Positions 7,975-16,254 of a stretch of 32,523 nt of DNA are shown one piece after another; the first letter of the stretch is position 1, and each line of letters opens with the position of its first letter. Made by a program: the position numbers and the translations under genes. Origin of the DNA: a virus; IMG/VR virus record IMGVR_UViG_3300046314_000532, positions 1-32,523 of that record; one strand, 5' to 3'. Below the pieces are notes generated by a model, which saw nothing but the letters and a program-made list of their open reading frames with translations, had not been told where the DNA came from and ran no database searches.

Positions 7975-8940
7975 ATGGTAATGACGGTACAAGACTACAT
8001 CGATAAATATGGTAACGATCGAGGGGTTGAGAAATTTGAGGCTACCCAACGGCGATTGGCTATACGAGCACAAACTTACGCCACTCACCCGTATACACGA
8101 CTAACCAAGGAGTGGTTAGTGTGGAGATATCCACTAGATGGTTTAACTAGATTTAATAATCATGTGAATAAATCCAGGCAGTCGGAAGAAAATATGATTG
8201 CTAGGTGGGGTGAAGAGTTAGGTAGAAAAAAATGGCAGGACACTGTCGCTAAGAAGAACACTGTCGCTCTAGTCCGAGCAAGTGGTGGAGAGGTTGCGGT
8301 AGATGCAATGCATGCAAAACGAAAAGCTGCTATTGATAAGTATTGGTCCAATCTATCTGAGACAGAACGGCAATACCACATCACGACGAGAGCTGCGAAA
8401 TCATCCGCAACCAAAAAAGAGCGATATGGTAATAAAACAAAGCTCCAAATTTACATCGACAAGCATGGTGAGCTTGGTCACGAATTATACGCCCGTTACC
8501 TCCAGAAAATTTTCAAGTCTATCGGCCATTCGAAGGAAGCTGAAATACTAATCGATCGAGTGTTGTTGGAAAATCCATGGCTATTAAATTACTCGCTGTA
8601 TTACAGAAGTTCCTCCGACAAATCCAAATGTGAGTGGTTTTTGAGTTCTAAGAGTGGTGTTAATTTTTATGATTTCTGTGTACGTGAAGCCAAATCAATT
8701 TTAGAGTATGATGGATTTCGGTGGCACCCAACTAAACAGCAAGCTGAGGAATTTCCTGATGAGCTGATGGAGATAACTGGCATGACATATGCACAAAAAT
8801 ATTCAAAAGACCAAGCTAAAATACAAATGGCTGAAGATCGAGGGTACAAAGTCTTTGTCGTCCGATCTGACTTCACGGAGCAACAAACAGTAGAAGTTCT
8901 GAGCGAATTTATTAACTATACTACAGAAAGATTACAATGA
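7975..8940 (+). CDS. Free-standing Vsr-like (EDxHD-type) homing endonuclease
   Basis: 321 aa. The N-terminal two thirds hold repeated DNA-binding-like modules (YIDKYGNDRGVEKFE, MIARWGEELGRKKWQ, YIDKHGELGHELY), a pattern typical of phage homing endonucleases. The C-terminal catalytic domain has E244-Y-D246-G-F-R-W-H251-P, then Y276-S-K-D279-x-x-K282 and G-Y-K-V-F-V-V, matching the Vsr-related PD-(D/E)xK fold. It shares this plan with the protein at 12041. It sits between the folE block and the QueD-like gene and overlaps the latter by ATGA. The start at 7975 is favoured over 7981 by the AGGAG spacing. The cut site is unknown. Confidence 0.8.
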   Translation: MVMTVQDYIDKYGNDRGVEKFEATQRRLAIRAQTYATHPYTRLTKEWLVWRYPLDGLTRFNNHVNKSRQSEENMIARWGEELGRKKWQDTVAKKNTVALVRASGGEVAVDAMHAKRKAAIDKYWSNLSETERQYHITTRAAKSSATKKERYGNKTKLQIYIDKHGELGHELYARYLQKIFKSIGHSKEAEILIDRVLLENPWLLNYSLYYRSSSDKSKCEWFLSSKSGVNFYDFCVREAKSILEYDGFRWHPTKQQAEEFPDELMEITGMTYAQKYSKDQAKIQMAEDRGYKVFVVRSDFTEQQTVEVLSEFINYTTERLQ

Positions 8941-9452
8941 CCCCACAACATCAGCCAATCGCATACAAATTCACATCCACAAAAGAGTACGTTGACGCAT
9001 TCCCGTGTGCATATCGCCAGTGGAAATCAGACACCTGGTGCAACACTGTACACGGGTACAGTTTTTCAATGAAGTTTTACTTCGGTACAAATGATCTTGA
9101 CAAAAGAAACTGGGTTTGTGACTATGGCGGCCTCAAAGAATTAAAACAAGTTTTGGCAGATCAATTTGACCACACACTACTAGTCGCCCAGGATGATCCA
9201 TATATTACGCTCTATGAAGCAATGCAGAGTGCAGGCATTGCTAAGCTAACGATCCTCCCTAGATTAGGCTGCGAAGGATTGGCGGACATGTTGTACAAAT
9301 ACATTAATGGAGTGTTTATTCCAGATATGTTGGGCCAGGGCGAAGCCGCTCGAGTTTGGTGCTACCGCGTAGAAGTGAGAGAAACACAAGCGAATATGGC
9401 CTTTCGGGAAGGTCACAGAGAGTGGAATGAAGACTTGCTCGCTGAATTTTAA
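8937..9452 (+). CDS. QueD / 6-pyruvoyl-tetrahydropterin synthase-like protein
   Basis: 171 aa. It would turn dihydroneopterin triphosphate into 6-carboxy-tetrahydropterin, the step after FolE in preQ0 synthesis. Seen: C35-x3-H39-G-Y41 (the C-x3-HGH region), F-x-L-D-K-R-N-W-V-C-D62-Y-G-G-L-K, F-D78-H79-T-L-L, C-E113-G-L-A and V-E-V-R-E149-T, in the right order for the T-fold family. The second and third zinc-ligand His of canonical QueD appear as Tyr (HGY, and AY in FPCAYRQW), a pattern I associate with phage-type members. The ATG overlaps the endonuclease stop. A terminator follows. Confidence 0.8.
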   Translation: MTPQHQPIAYKFTSTKEYVDAFPCAYRQWKSDTWCNTVHGYSFSMKFYFGTNDLDKRNWVCDYGGLKELKQVLADQFDHTLLVAQDDPYITLYEAMQSAGIAKLTILPRLGCEGLADMLYKYINGVFIPDMLGQGEAARVWCYRVEVRETQANMAFREGHREWNEDLLAEF

Positions 9453-9480
9453 TCCTACTACAATCTAGCTAACAACTCAC

Positions 9481-9520
9481 AACTCACCTGATAATATTAG
9501 GTGAGTTTTATCTTTTTCTT
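9481..9520 (+). terminator. Rho-independent terminator before the polymerase gene
   Basis: AACTCACCT at 9481-9489 pairs with AGGTGAGTT at 9499-9507 around a 9-nt loop, followed by TTATCTTTTTCTT. It ends the folE-queD side and overlaps the GTG at 9501, so that GTG is not a likely start for the polymerase. Confidence 0.82.
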
Positions 9521-9542
9521 AGTATACAAAACACCCAAATCA

Positions 9543-12038
9543 ATGTACATTGCAGCTAGTAGACACTTCGATCACGTAACCATCTGGGAACAACGCCTGA
9601 CACCTAACCACGCCCCGACGATTAAGACGGTCAGAGCGCTATACAATTGCTACATCAAGTGTAGCGACTGGTACTCAGCCCACGCCGAGTTTAGTGATTC
9701 AGTAGAAGAAGGAACGCCTGATGGAGTGTTAAAAAAGTTTCTGGGGCTTGGTACTACTGCAATTGACGAAACTACCAAATATCAATCAATGTTTGGTGAT
9801 GATTTGTATGAACTAGAATTCTCAAATAAGAAGGAGATGTCGAAGTTTCTAGATAGCAAACCAATCGATGTTGAGTTATTTGAGAGTGATATTCCACCTG
9901 AACTAAAGGCGCTGAGTGCGCTGTATTATAAATGTGAATTGCCTCACATCAACACAACATACTATGACATCGAGGTAGATTACCGGCCCAAAAAGTACGA
10001 CGCGGACCATAAAATCAAACTTCGCAATATTGGTTCAGAATCCTTCGAAGCTACAGTTTGGGACCTTCGTGATTATAGGAGTGATCCTGATGTTGAGGTG
10101 TGGGATGAGCCAGTAAAGAAGTGGGTGGCGGTGAAAAATTCATTGTACCTATACGATGGACCAATCGGATTCAGCTCACCACTCGATCCATACGCACCAC
10201 TAAACTCAATTGCGTTCTACCACACCTGGAAAGACGAGTACGTCATCTTTTCTGTCCCGCCTAAGTCCTGGACAGGATGCAATGTCGAAGAACTGTTTGA
10301 CTACAGTTTATTTGAAGATATTGATTCCAAGGTTACAATTGTGTTCTGTAAAAATGAGACTGAGTTGCTAACTCGCTCTGTCGAAGAGATTCAACAATCC
10401 GATTTATTGTCTGGATGGAACTCCTCGCGATTTGATGATCCGTACTTTGCTAAACGAGTGGAGATTGTGTTAGGTAAAGAGTGGTTGCAGATGCTGTCAT
10501 TTCCAAAAGGTAAAGCGCCGTGGTTCCAGACCAAAGAAGTATTCTTCCAAGAGCAATTATTTGTTCAGTTTGATGGCCGCGTCACACTCGACTACATGGA
10601 GTTATTCAAGAAGTTTACAGTCGAGGATCGAGACTCGTGGAACTTGGAAACTGTTTCCCAGGACCATCTCGGCGAGCGATTCAAGAAGTTGGATTACGAA
10701 GGCACTCTGCACCATCTGTACAACAACAACTTTAGTAAGTTTGTGAGGTACAATTGCCGTGACACTGAAATTCTTCGAGAGTTAGATAAGAAGTATAAAT
10801 TTATAAATTTAGCTAATACACTAATTCATGAATCTACGTGCCATTTCAAAAACATTGTGGGTACTGTCCGGTCTGCAGAGATGGCTATCAATAATTACTG
10901 TTGGTACGAGTTAAATGTTCGGGTCCCTGATACAAAACAGCTAGACGAACAAGGGCAAGCTGCCGGTGCATATGTGTTAGTTCCGCAAACTGGTATGCAT
11001 AACTGGATAGTTTGTTATGATATAAATTCTCTATACCCAAATACAATCCGCACCGTCAACATTTCACCCGAGACGTTAATCGGACAATTCAGTGAGTTTG
11101 AGTCTGCGTGGACTGAGATTAATGCTGGGTCAACCGCCCAATTAACATTTAGATGGGAAAAAACTCAGGAAGTAGAAACTAAGTCAGCTAGAATGTGGAA
11201 GGAGCATCTCATTGAACTGAAGTATGCCATTTCAGGGTACGGTACAGTTTTCCGCCAAGATGTTGAAGGCATCATTCCAGCATTACTCGGTAGGTGGTAT
11301 TCGACAAGGAAGCAATTCCAAGCTCAATCCAAACAAGTATTGGGTGCCATAGCAGCAACGACTGATGCTCATCAAGCGGCATTACTGCAGACAGAGTATG
11401 AATTCGCAGATATGACGCAATATGCGATGAAAATTAAGCTCAATTCAGCATACGGTGCATTACTCAATCAAAATTTCCGGTTCTATGATAAGCGGATGGG
11501 GCAATCAGTGACTGCAACAGGTAGGTGCATACTCGGGCACCAAATTCGCAAGGGTTGTGAAATTATAGATGGAGATTACAACATCAACCCAATTACTAGT
11601 GATGAAGACCCACGGGCGATCAACAACGAGATTGCAAGCCCATGTCTGATCTATGGCGACACCGACTCGGTTGTTGGGGGTACCGCGATTTATGTAAACG
11701 GAATTCAAAAAACTATTGCCCAGTTTTACGAGGAGCAGCCAGGTGATTTCATAAAACACGACCCGATTACCAACAATTATGTCAAGCGAGTAGTCGGCTC
11801 AACGAGTGTGGGTTTTGATGGGTCCAACCCAGTAACCAAACCCATTAATTATGTCATGAAACATACTGTCAAAAAACGCATGTTTGAGGTTAGGGTAAAT
11901 GGAGCATCGGTTACTATAACAGCTGATCACTCCATTATAGTCCGCCGCGGCACTGAAATAATAAGCACAACACCGATGAATATAGTAAGGGGGGATAAGT
12001 TGATTAGTGTAAATACCCCCGAATCTGTATCTCCATAA
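9543..12038 (+). CDS. Family B DNA polymerase, N-terminal part, fused to N-half of a split intein
   Basis: 831 aa from the ATG at 9543. The 3'-5' exonuclease motifs are D142-I-E144 (YYDIEVDY), GWNSSRFDDPYF and YNCRDTEIL. Polymerase motif A is D493-x-N-S-L-Y-P-N, motif B is KLNSAYGALLN, and motif C, Y-G-D-T-D, ends at residue 708. There the sequence switches to an intein starting at S709, and the frame stops 123 residues later. The remaining polymerase is encoded at 13122. Replication polymerase of the T4 gp43 type. Activity should need trans-splicing to a ~984-residue product (708 + 276). This is the key replication gene of the window. Confidence 0.93.
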   Translation: MYIAASRHFDHVTIWEQRLTPNHAPTIKTVRALYNCYIKCSDWYSAHAEFSDSVEEGTPDGVLKKFLGLGTTAIDETTKYQSMFGDDLYELEFSNKKEMSKFLDSKPIDVELFESDIPPELKALSALYYKCELPHINTTYYDIEVDYRPKKYDADHKIKLRNIGSESFEATVWDLRDYRSDPDVEVWDEPVKKWVAVKNSLYLYDGPIGFSSPLDPYAPLNSIAFYHTWKDEYVIFSVPPKSWTGCNVEELFDYSLFEDIDSKVTIVFCKNETELLTRSVEEIQQSDLLSGWNSSRFDDPYFAKRVEIVLGKEWLQMLSFPKGKAPWFQTKEVFFQEQLFVQFDGRVTLDYMELFKKFTVEDRDSWNLETVSQDHLGERFKKLDYEGTLHHLYNNNFSKFVRYNCRDTEILRELDKKYKFINLANTLIHESTCHFKNIVGTVRSAEMAINNYCWYELNVRVPDTKQLDEQGQAAGAYVLVPQTGMHNWIVCYDINSLYPNTIRTVNISPETLIGQFSEFESAWTEINAGSTAQLTFRWEKTQEVETKSARMWKEHLIELKYAISGYGTVFRQDVEGIIPALLGRWYSTRKQFQAQSKQVLGAIAATTDAHQAALLQTEYEFADMTQYAMKIKLNSAYGALLNQNFRFYDKRMGQSVTATGRCILGHQIRKGCEIIDGDYNINPITSDEDPRAINNEIASPCLIYGDTDSVVGGTAIYVNGIQKTIAQFYEEQPGDFIKHDPITNNYVKRVVGSTSVGFDGSNPVTKPINYVMKHTVKKRMFEVRVNGASVTITADHSIIVRRGTEIISTTPMNIVRGDKLISVNTPESVSP
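11667..12035 (+). other. Split intein N-half (IntN), in polymerase motif C
   Basis: 123 codons beginning with Ser709 directly after YGDTD. Block A is S-V-V-G-G-T-A-I-Y-V; block B is T793-A-D-H796-S-I-I-V. Both are standard intein splicing motifs. Ser as first residue fits inteins at the pol-c type site (YGDTD/S). No endonuclease domain is fused; the frame ends with a stop. Confidence 0.88.
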
Positions 12039-12040
12039 AC

Positions 12041-13114
12041 ATGCTAACCTTACGAACACTACGCAATAAAGCAACTACATTCAACCTAGACATATCAGAT
12101 ATCGACTTAATTAAATACCAGCAGTTGAGTAAGCAATTGGAAGATAGTGGGAACAAAAATCACCACAAGTTTACGTATAACTTCTTGAAATATGAAATTC
12201 ATAAGATCGAACCTAATATGTTTGATCGGTATTGGAGGATTGTTATTGAGCATAAAGGAGGGTTATCCCACACATATGACCGCTACGTATTATCATACGG
12301 CGCTTACGCAGATGCAAAATGGGCCGCACGTCGGGCATTCATGGCTGAAAAAAATACATTTGTGTATAAATCGCGTACACATGGGTGGACCCTCGATCAG
12401 TTTGATGAATACAACTCAACCAGAAAGCAGACTAAAGAAAGAATGATCGCCCGCCATGGTGAACAAGAGGGGTTGCTTAGATGGACCAGTTATGTCGAGA
12501 AGCAACGAACTGCAGGAGTATCCCTACAGTGGTTCCAGGACAAGCATGGGGTGGATGAGGGGTTGGTAGTATGGGATGCGCTATGTAAATCTAAAGCCCA
12601 CACAATTGACAACTATATCCAACGGTATGGGGATATTGAGCTTGCTACTCAGAAATTGGTTGAGAAGTTCTCAAATCAATTTAACTTTTATTCCGTAAAG
12701 TCGCAAGTATTGTTCGACTTAATAGTCAATGACTTACAGCTTCCGGATGAGCACGTATATTACGCCACAAAAAATACCGAATTTGGGTCATTTGACCCGT
12801 TGGGTAGACGATTTTACAAATATGATTACGTTGATACCAACCACAAGATTTGTATAGAATTCAACGGGGATCACTATCATGGGAATCCAACGCTATATGG
12901 TCCAACCGACTTCCCAAAAGCACTCCGCGGTAGAGGCAGAAAAACCGCATCTCAGTGTTGGGACGCAGACGCTAAAAAACTTGCCCACATACAAAGCCGG
13001 AACTATCGCACTATAGTAGTGTGGGAGCGAGATTTTGATCGTGATCCCAGCCACGTGCTTGACATAATACGTGCAGAATATAAACTACCACCTCGTGATC
13101 CCCCTGAAGAGTAA
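12041..13114 (+). CDS. Vsr-like homing endonuclease located between split-intein halves
   Basis: 357 aa. It starts 2 nt after the IntN stop and ends 7 nt before the IntC start. The central part has the same kind of G-E-x-x-G-x-x-x-W modules as the protein at 7975 (MIARHGEQEGLLRWTSY, DKHGVDEGLVVWD, YIQRYGD). The C-terminal domain has C-I-E273-F-N-G-D277-H-Y-H280-G-N-P, then C-W-D308-A-D310-A-K-K and T-I-V-V-W-E-R-D, matching the Vsr/EDxHD fold. Position and family fit the 'fractured gene' arrangement known from environmental phage sequences, where such an enzyme spreads the split intein. Its target would be an intein-less polymerase gene; this is inferred. Confidence 0.88.
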   Translation: MLTLRTLRNKATTFNLDISDIDLIKYQQLSKQLEDSGNKNHHKFTYNFLKYEIHKIEPNMFDRYWRIVIEHKGGLSHTYDRYVLSYGAYADAKWAARRAFMAEKNTFVYKSRTHGWTLDQFDEYNSTRKQTKERMIARHGEQEGLLRWTSYVEKQRTAGVSLQWFQDKHGVDEGLVVWDALCKSKAHTIDNYIQRYGDIELATQKLVEKFSNQFNFYSVKSQVLFDLIVNDLQLPDEHVYYATKNTEFGSFDPLGRRFYKYDYVDTNHKICIEFNGDHYHGNPTLYGPTDFPKALRGRGRKTASQCWDADAKKLAHIQSRNYRTIVVWERDFDRDPSHVLDIIRAEYKLPPRDPPEE

Positions 13115-13121
13115 AAAATAG

Positions 13122-13244
13122 ATGAATATAGTTGAGACAGATAATTTTGAAATTATTGATTTGGGTCTACAAGAGCTTGATGTGTACGACATTGAGGTTG
13201 ATGGGGTACATAATTTTTTCGCCAACGGTATATTGGTGCACAAC
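13122..13244 (+). other. Split intein C-half (IntC)
   Basis: 41 codons from the start Met to Asn41. Block F/G reads VYDIEVDGVHNFFANG-ILVHN, with penultimate His and terminal Asn that carry out cyclisation, and Ser at +1 as the acceptor nucleophile. Together with IntN the intein is 164 residues, mini-intein size. Confidence 0.9.
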
Positions 13245-14075
13245 AGTTTGTATTGTTCACTCAGTGAGATAATCCCACCCAATGCCAATCCAAACCTTGT
13301 AGTTAAGATTGCTGACAAGATAGGTCATGAGATCAATGCCTCATTCCCCGCGTACAATCGATCAGCATTCTTGGTACAACCCGGGTTCGACCAGCACATT
13401 AAAACTGGTAGAGAATTGGTTGCTGATAAAGGATTTTTCATTCAGAAGAAGCGGTATGTCATCCATGTGATCGACAAAGAAGGCAAGGCCAAGGATGAAC
13501 TGAAGGCTATGGGGGTCGACATGCGCAAGACTACGACCCCCCGCCCCGTCAAAGCATTCCTGCGATCTACGTGTCACAAACTGCTTACAGGAACCCCTGA
13601 TGAAGAGCTAGATGATTTTATCATGGAATATCGTGACGAAATGATTGACGAGATTGATCTAATGGATCTTGGCCTTCCAAAAGGTATCAAGGGAATTGAA
13701 CAGTACACAGCCTCGTTTAGAGACTACCCGACTACCCGACTACCCGGCCATGTATCAGCAGCAATTTTATATAATGATTTTAGACAAGCAGCGGGAGATA
13801 CCGAGTCGCTGTTAATATCGAGTGGTATGAAAATTAAAATTTTCAAGTTGAAGTATGAAATGGAACACGCCGGTCGTATGTTTAAGGCGATTGCTGTCCC
13901 GACAGATGAGGAGATGATCCCTCACTGGTTCAAGGATGAATTCTTTGATAAAATCGATAGGCAACGCCACGTCGGTATGTTGGTTGACAATATGCTGCAT
14001 AATATGTTCGATTCGATTCCCAGACAAGTACCCACTCGCCAAAGTAAGGCGTATGAGTCTGACTTCTCGTTTTGA
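13122..14075 (+). CDS. C-half of split intein fused to C-terminal part of family B DNA polymerase
   Basis: 317 aa. Residues 1-41 are IntC, ending G-I-L-V-H40-N41; S42 is the +1 extein residue. Residues 42-317 continue the polymerase directly after motif C: SLYCSLSEI, then the thumb region with FIQKKRYVIHV (the KKRY motif). Joined across the break, the site reads YGDTD-SLYCSLSEI, the normal motif C context. A GAAGAG sits 15-20 nt upstream of the ATG, so independent translation is likely. It is followed by a late promoter and spanin genes. Confidence 0.93.
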   Translation: MNIVETDNFEIIDLGLQELDVYDIEVDGVHNFFANGILVHNSLYCSLSEIIPPNANPNLVVKIADKIGHEINASFPAYNRSAFLVQPGFDQHIKTGRELVADKGFFIQKKRYVIHVIDKEGKAKDELKAMGVDMRKTTTPRPVKAFLRSTCHKLLTGTPDEELDDFIMEYRDEMIDEIDLMDLGLPKGIKGIEQYTASFRDYPTTRLPGHVSAAILYNDFRQAAGDTESLLISSGMKIKIFKLKYEMEHAGRMFKAIAVPTDEEMIPHWFKDEFFDKIDRQRHVGMLVDNMLHNMFDSIPRQVPTRQSKAYESDFSF

Positions 14076-14083
14076 CGCTTTTG

Positions 14084-14091
14084 TATAAATA
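14084..14091 (+). promoter_or_regulatory. T4-type late promoter TATAAATA
   Basis: A perfect TATAAATA just after the polymerase stop (14075) and 37 nt upstream of the spanin gene at 14121. Lysis genes are expected to be late, so motif and context agree. Confidence 0.75.
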
Positions 14092-14120
14092 GACCACAGA
14101 CCAACAGTGGCCATACGCAC

Positions 14121-14549
14121 ATGAGTATATCAATAATTGTATCTTTATTAAGACGAGTACCACTCGCCGCCTGGGGGTATGGCGTATGTTCGATAGTCAT
14201 TATCGTCATGTATGGTATGCTGCAACACTCACAATCAGTGGTATCTAAACTCGAAGTCAAAGTTAAACAACAAGAAACAGATTTAATTGTTGCTTCAGAG
14301 TTGAATACCCAACAAGCAGATAGCTTCCGAGACACAATAGCACTCCAAAATGCGGCTGTCAACAAACTCAAGACCCAAGTTATTGAGCAACAAACGAGAG
14401 TAACCACTGCTGAAAAGTCCAACCAACGAGTGGTTGTCGATGGCAACCGCAAGATTGCGACTATTCGCCAGGATGAAAATATTGCCCTTACTTGTGTTGA
14501 TGCAATTAGTGTGCTAAGAAACCTAGAGGCCTTACAATGGAAAAAATAA
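14121..14549 (+). CDS. Inner-membrane spanin-like lysis protein (Rz-like)
   Basis: 142 aa. One N-terminal membrane segment (residues ~15-33, GYGVCSIVIIVMYGML) is followed by a long periplasmic Q/E/K-rich region, residues ~40-110, with coiled-coil character. This is the i-spanin layout; it would pair with the lipoprotein at 14537 to fuse inner and outer membranes at the end of lysis. The two genes overlap by 13 nt in different frames, as is common for Rz/Rz1. Driven by the late promoter at 14084. Confidence 0.78.
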   Translation: MSISIIVSLLRRVPLAAWGYGVCSIVIIVMYGMLQHSQSVVSKLEVKVKQQETDLIVASELNTQQADSFRDTIALQNAAVNKLKTQVIEQQTRVTTAEKSNQRVVVDGNRKIATIRQDENIALTCVDAISVLRNLEALQWKK

Positions 14550-14830
14550 TTTTACCTGTAGTGTTGTGTGTACTACTCAGTGGATGCTTTGCGCTTCCGA
14601 AATCTAAGTTTGTTCGAGTAGAAACTCAAGTTGTTGAAGTGCCTGTTGCATTAGATCTACCCAAAGTTGTAGTGCCGCACCGCCCCGACCTAGAAATTGC
14701 TAAAATCACTCCCACAAGCTCAGTATCAGAGTTGGTAATTGCGTATAGAGTCACAATTGTACAACTACAGACCTATGCTAGTCAGCTGGAAGCACTGTTG
14801 AATGCAGTCAACCAAACCCCATCGAAGTAG
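14537..14830 (+). CDS. Outer-membrane spanin-like lipoprotein (Rz1-like)
   Basis: 97 aa. The signal sequence MEKIILPVVLCVLLSGC ends in a lipobox L14-S-G-C17, predicting a mature lipoprotein of ~80 residues. It begins inside the end of the i-spanin gene. The mature part has several prolines (VPVALDLPKVVVPHRP) and a C-terminal helix. The o-spanin role is inferred from lipobox, size and overlap. Confidence 0.8.
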   Translation: MEKIILPVVLCVLLSGCFALPKSKFVRVETQVVEVPVALDLPKVVVPHRPDLEIAKITPTSSVSELVIAYRVTIVQLQTYASQLEALLNAVNQTPSK

Positions 14831-14842
14831 TGTTGTGATCAC

Positions 14843-15157
14843 ATGAGACTCGAAACTGTACTCGCAGAATCTGCACTAAGCACATCACTATTAACAATTG
14901 CAGCTGGATTCGCAACAGGGATAGTTGCTTTTAACATGAACAAAAAGCTCAAAGTGATGATCCCAGCTAGCAAGAAGTTTCAGGATATCGTGAAGTTGCC
15001 TCCTTATCAACGAACATCACTCACATTCACTGCGGACGACAAGAAAACGATTGATGAAACTCAACACCTAGTGGATATGCTCATCAAGAAAGCATCATAC
15101 AAAATATCCAAGACCGGCACAGGTATCCTCCACAAATCGTGGGAATTGCGGCTCTGA
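14843..15157 (+). CDS. Small membrane-anchored hypothetical protein
   Basis: 104 aa. A hydrophobic helix at ~10-31 (STSLLTIAAGFATGIVAF) is followed by a basic, cytoplasm-like domain. It lies directly after the spanins, so another lysis or late role is possible. It is not recognised as a holin: there is only one clear membrane segment. Confidence 0.6.
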   Translation: MRLETVLAESALSTSLLTIAAGFATGIVAFNMNKKLKVMIPASKKFQDIVKLPPYQRTSLTFTADDKKTIDETQHLVDMLIKKASYKISKTGTGILHKSWELRL

Positions 15158-15174
15158 GTTCTTAACACCACGCA

Positions 15175-15182
15175 GATAAATA
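15175..15182 (+). promoter_or_regulatory. Possible late promoter (GATAAATA)
   Basis: GATAAATA lies 35 nt upstream of the start at 15210, in a short gap after 15157. Spacing matches the perfect TATAAATA sites at 7944 and 14084. Confidence 0.5.
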
Positions 15183-15209
15183 ATTAACTAACTACAGTAG
15201 TAACATACC

Positions 15210-15581
15210 ATGGCATCATTCTCAGACTCTACATCAGCATACGTTGTGTTGGTAAACAACACAATCCACAGCATAACTAGTGAACGCTCTATTGCAGATG
15301 CGATTTCAGCAGATACTAGAGGGAGTGTAGTACAAGCATTCCCAATTATCACATCATACCAACCTCAAGTAGCAGTGACAGAAGCACACGATGTGCCAAC
15401 ATTTGGTGAATTTTTGGATAGCTTACCTAATAAGACCACAATCCCAACAATCGCCGATATTTTCAAAGGCAAAAAAACGGCAAGCAAACTGACGTCTATT
15501 TCACATGATGTGAAACAAGACACCAATACTGCGTATGTAGTTGCAGATACCCTTGCTGTGATCAACCACCCAACTCCATGA
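15210..15581 (+). CDS. Hypothetical protein
   Basis: 123 aa, not recognised. It is Ser/Thr/Ala-rich without membrane segments. Residues 1-35 look beta/alpha (AYVVLVNNTIHSITSERS). A basic KGKK lies near residue 86. It follows a late-promoter-like box and overlaps the next gene by ATGA. Confidence 0.55.
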   Translation: MASFSDSTSAYVVLVNNTIHSITSERSIADAISADTRGSVVQAFPIITSYQPQVAVTEAHDVPTFGEFLDSLPNKTTIPTIADIFKGKKTASKLTSISHDVKQDTNTAYVVADTLAVINHPTP

Positions 15582-15895
15582 TACTGTCCGGCTTACAATT
15601 GGCACTACTAGCCCAACTGTGGCAATCACGAGATTCAGCGATTGATTGTTATAACTTGGTAAATGCTAACACCAAGACACTGTCTTTTGGCAAACTCTTG
15701 GAATCCGAACACTTGATTTCAATAGGCCCCGAGAGTGTTGTCGTGGATGTAGTTACAACTCAAGCGAAGTGTGTTGAGTATGGTATTATCGATGATGTTG
15801 GAGAGTTGACAGAATTGGGGCAGAGCTACATCAACATGGTGATTACCGAATCATTACAAGCGATGTTTCTTCACAATCGAGCAAAACGACACTAG
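15578..15895 (+). CDS. Hypothetical protein, possible winged-helix fold
   Basis: 105 aa, not recognised. Mostly helical N-terminal part with CVEYGIIDD and ELTELGQSYINMV near the C-terminal half, which resembles a small winged-helix pattern, though no specific family is claimed. The ATG overlaps the preceding stop (ATGA). Confidence 0.55.
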   Translation: MILSGLQLALLAQLWQSRDSAIDCYNLVNANTKTLSFGKLLESEHLISIGPESVVVDVVTTQAKCVEYGIIDDVGELTELGQSYINMVITESLQAMFLHNRAKRH

Positions 15896-16253
15896 CGGTT
15901 CTCCACTGGTGAGTACCTGTGTTGTTGGTAACGATACGTAGTGGGTATAAAATTTAGAACTGAGACTTTCCTCAACGACACTAGCGATATACAAACTGAA
16001 GTAATGGGTCGCCGCCGGCACCTCTCCGCAGATTGTAGTAAAGTCCTGCCACAACACCTCGAGTGATAATATTATGTGGGTACATGATTGATCTACTAAA
16101 AAACCTTTCACGTGATCGTCAATTAAAACATCTGGAAAAAAAGTATGTAATTTTCCGTTGCGGGTAATGGTCTGTAGTTTCTTCACGTGTATGTTGAGCT
16201 GAGTGCTGAGATATTCAAGGTGTACTTAGTCGGACTATCCTTGTAGTCACGCT
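15896..16253. other. Stretch without a + strand gene; weak minus-strand open frame
   Basis: No + strand frame of useful length is present from 15896 to 16288. On the minus strand a frame of 110 codons runs from a GTG at 16184-16186 down to 15854, overlapping the end of the preceding + gene. Its translation (starting MKKLQTITRNGKLHTFF) has protein-like composition, but there is no clear ribosome-binding site, no ATG and no minus-strand promoter, and every other gene in the window is on +. It could be an antisense gene, a decayed insertion, or chance. Confidence 0.35.
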
Positions 16254-16254
16254 C

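Noticed and set aside
9501-9542. GTG start extending the polymerase by 14 residues
   Set aside because: The GTG lies in the right arm of a terminator hairpin (9499-9507). The ATG at 9543 gives a natural family B polymerase N-terminus.
12360-12370. TATAAAT-like string inside the homing endonuclease gene
   Set aside because: Reads TATAAATC, inside coding sequence and not followed by a start at the usual distance.
13922-14452. Long minus-strand open frame of 176 codons
   Set aside because: It is a shadow of the polymerase end and the i-spanin gene, which have clear motifs; no start signals on the minus strand.
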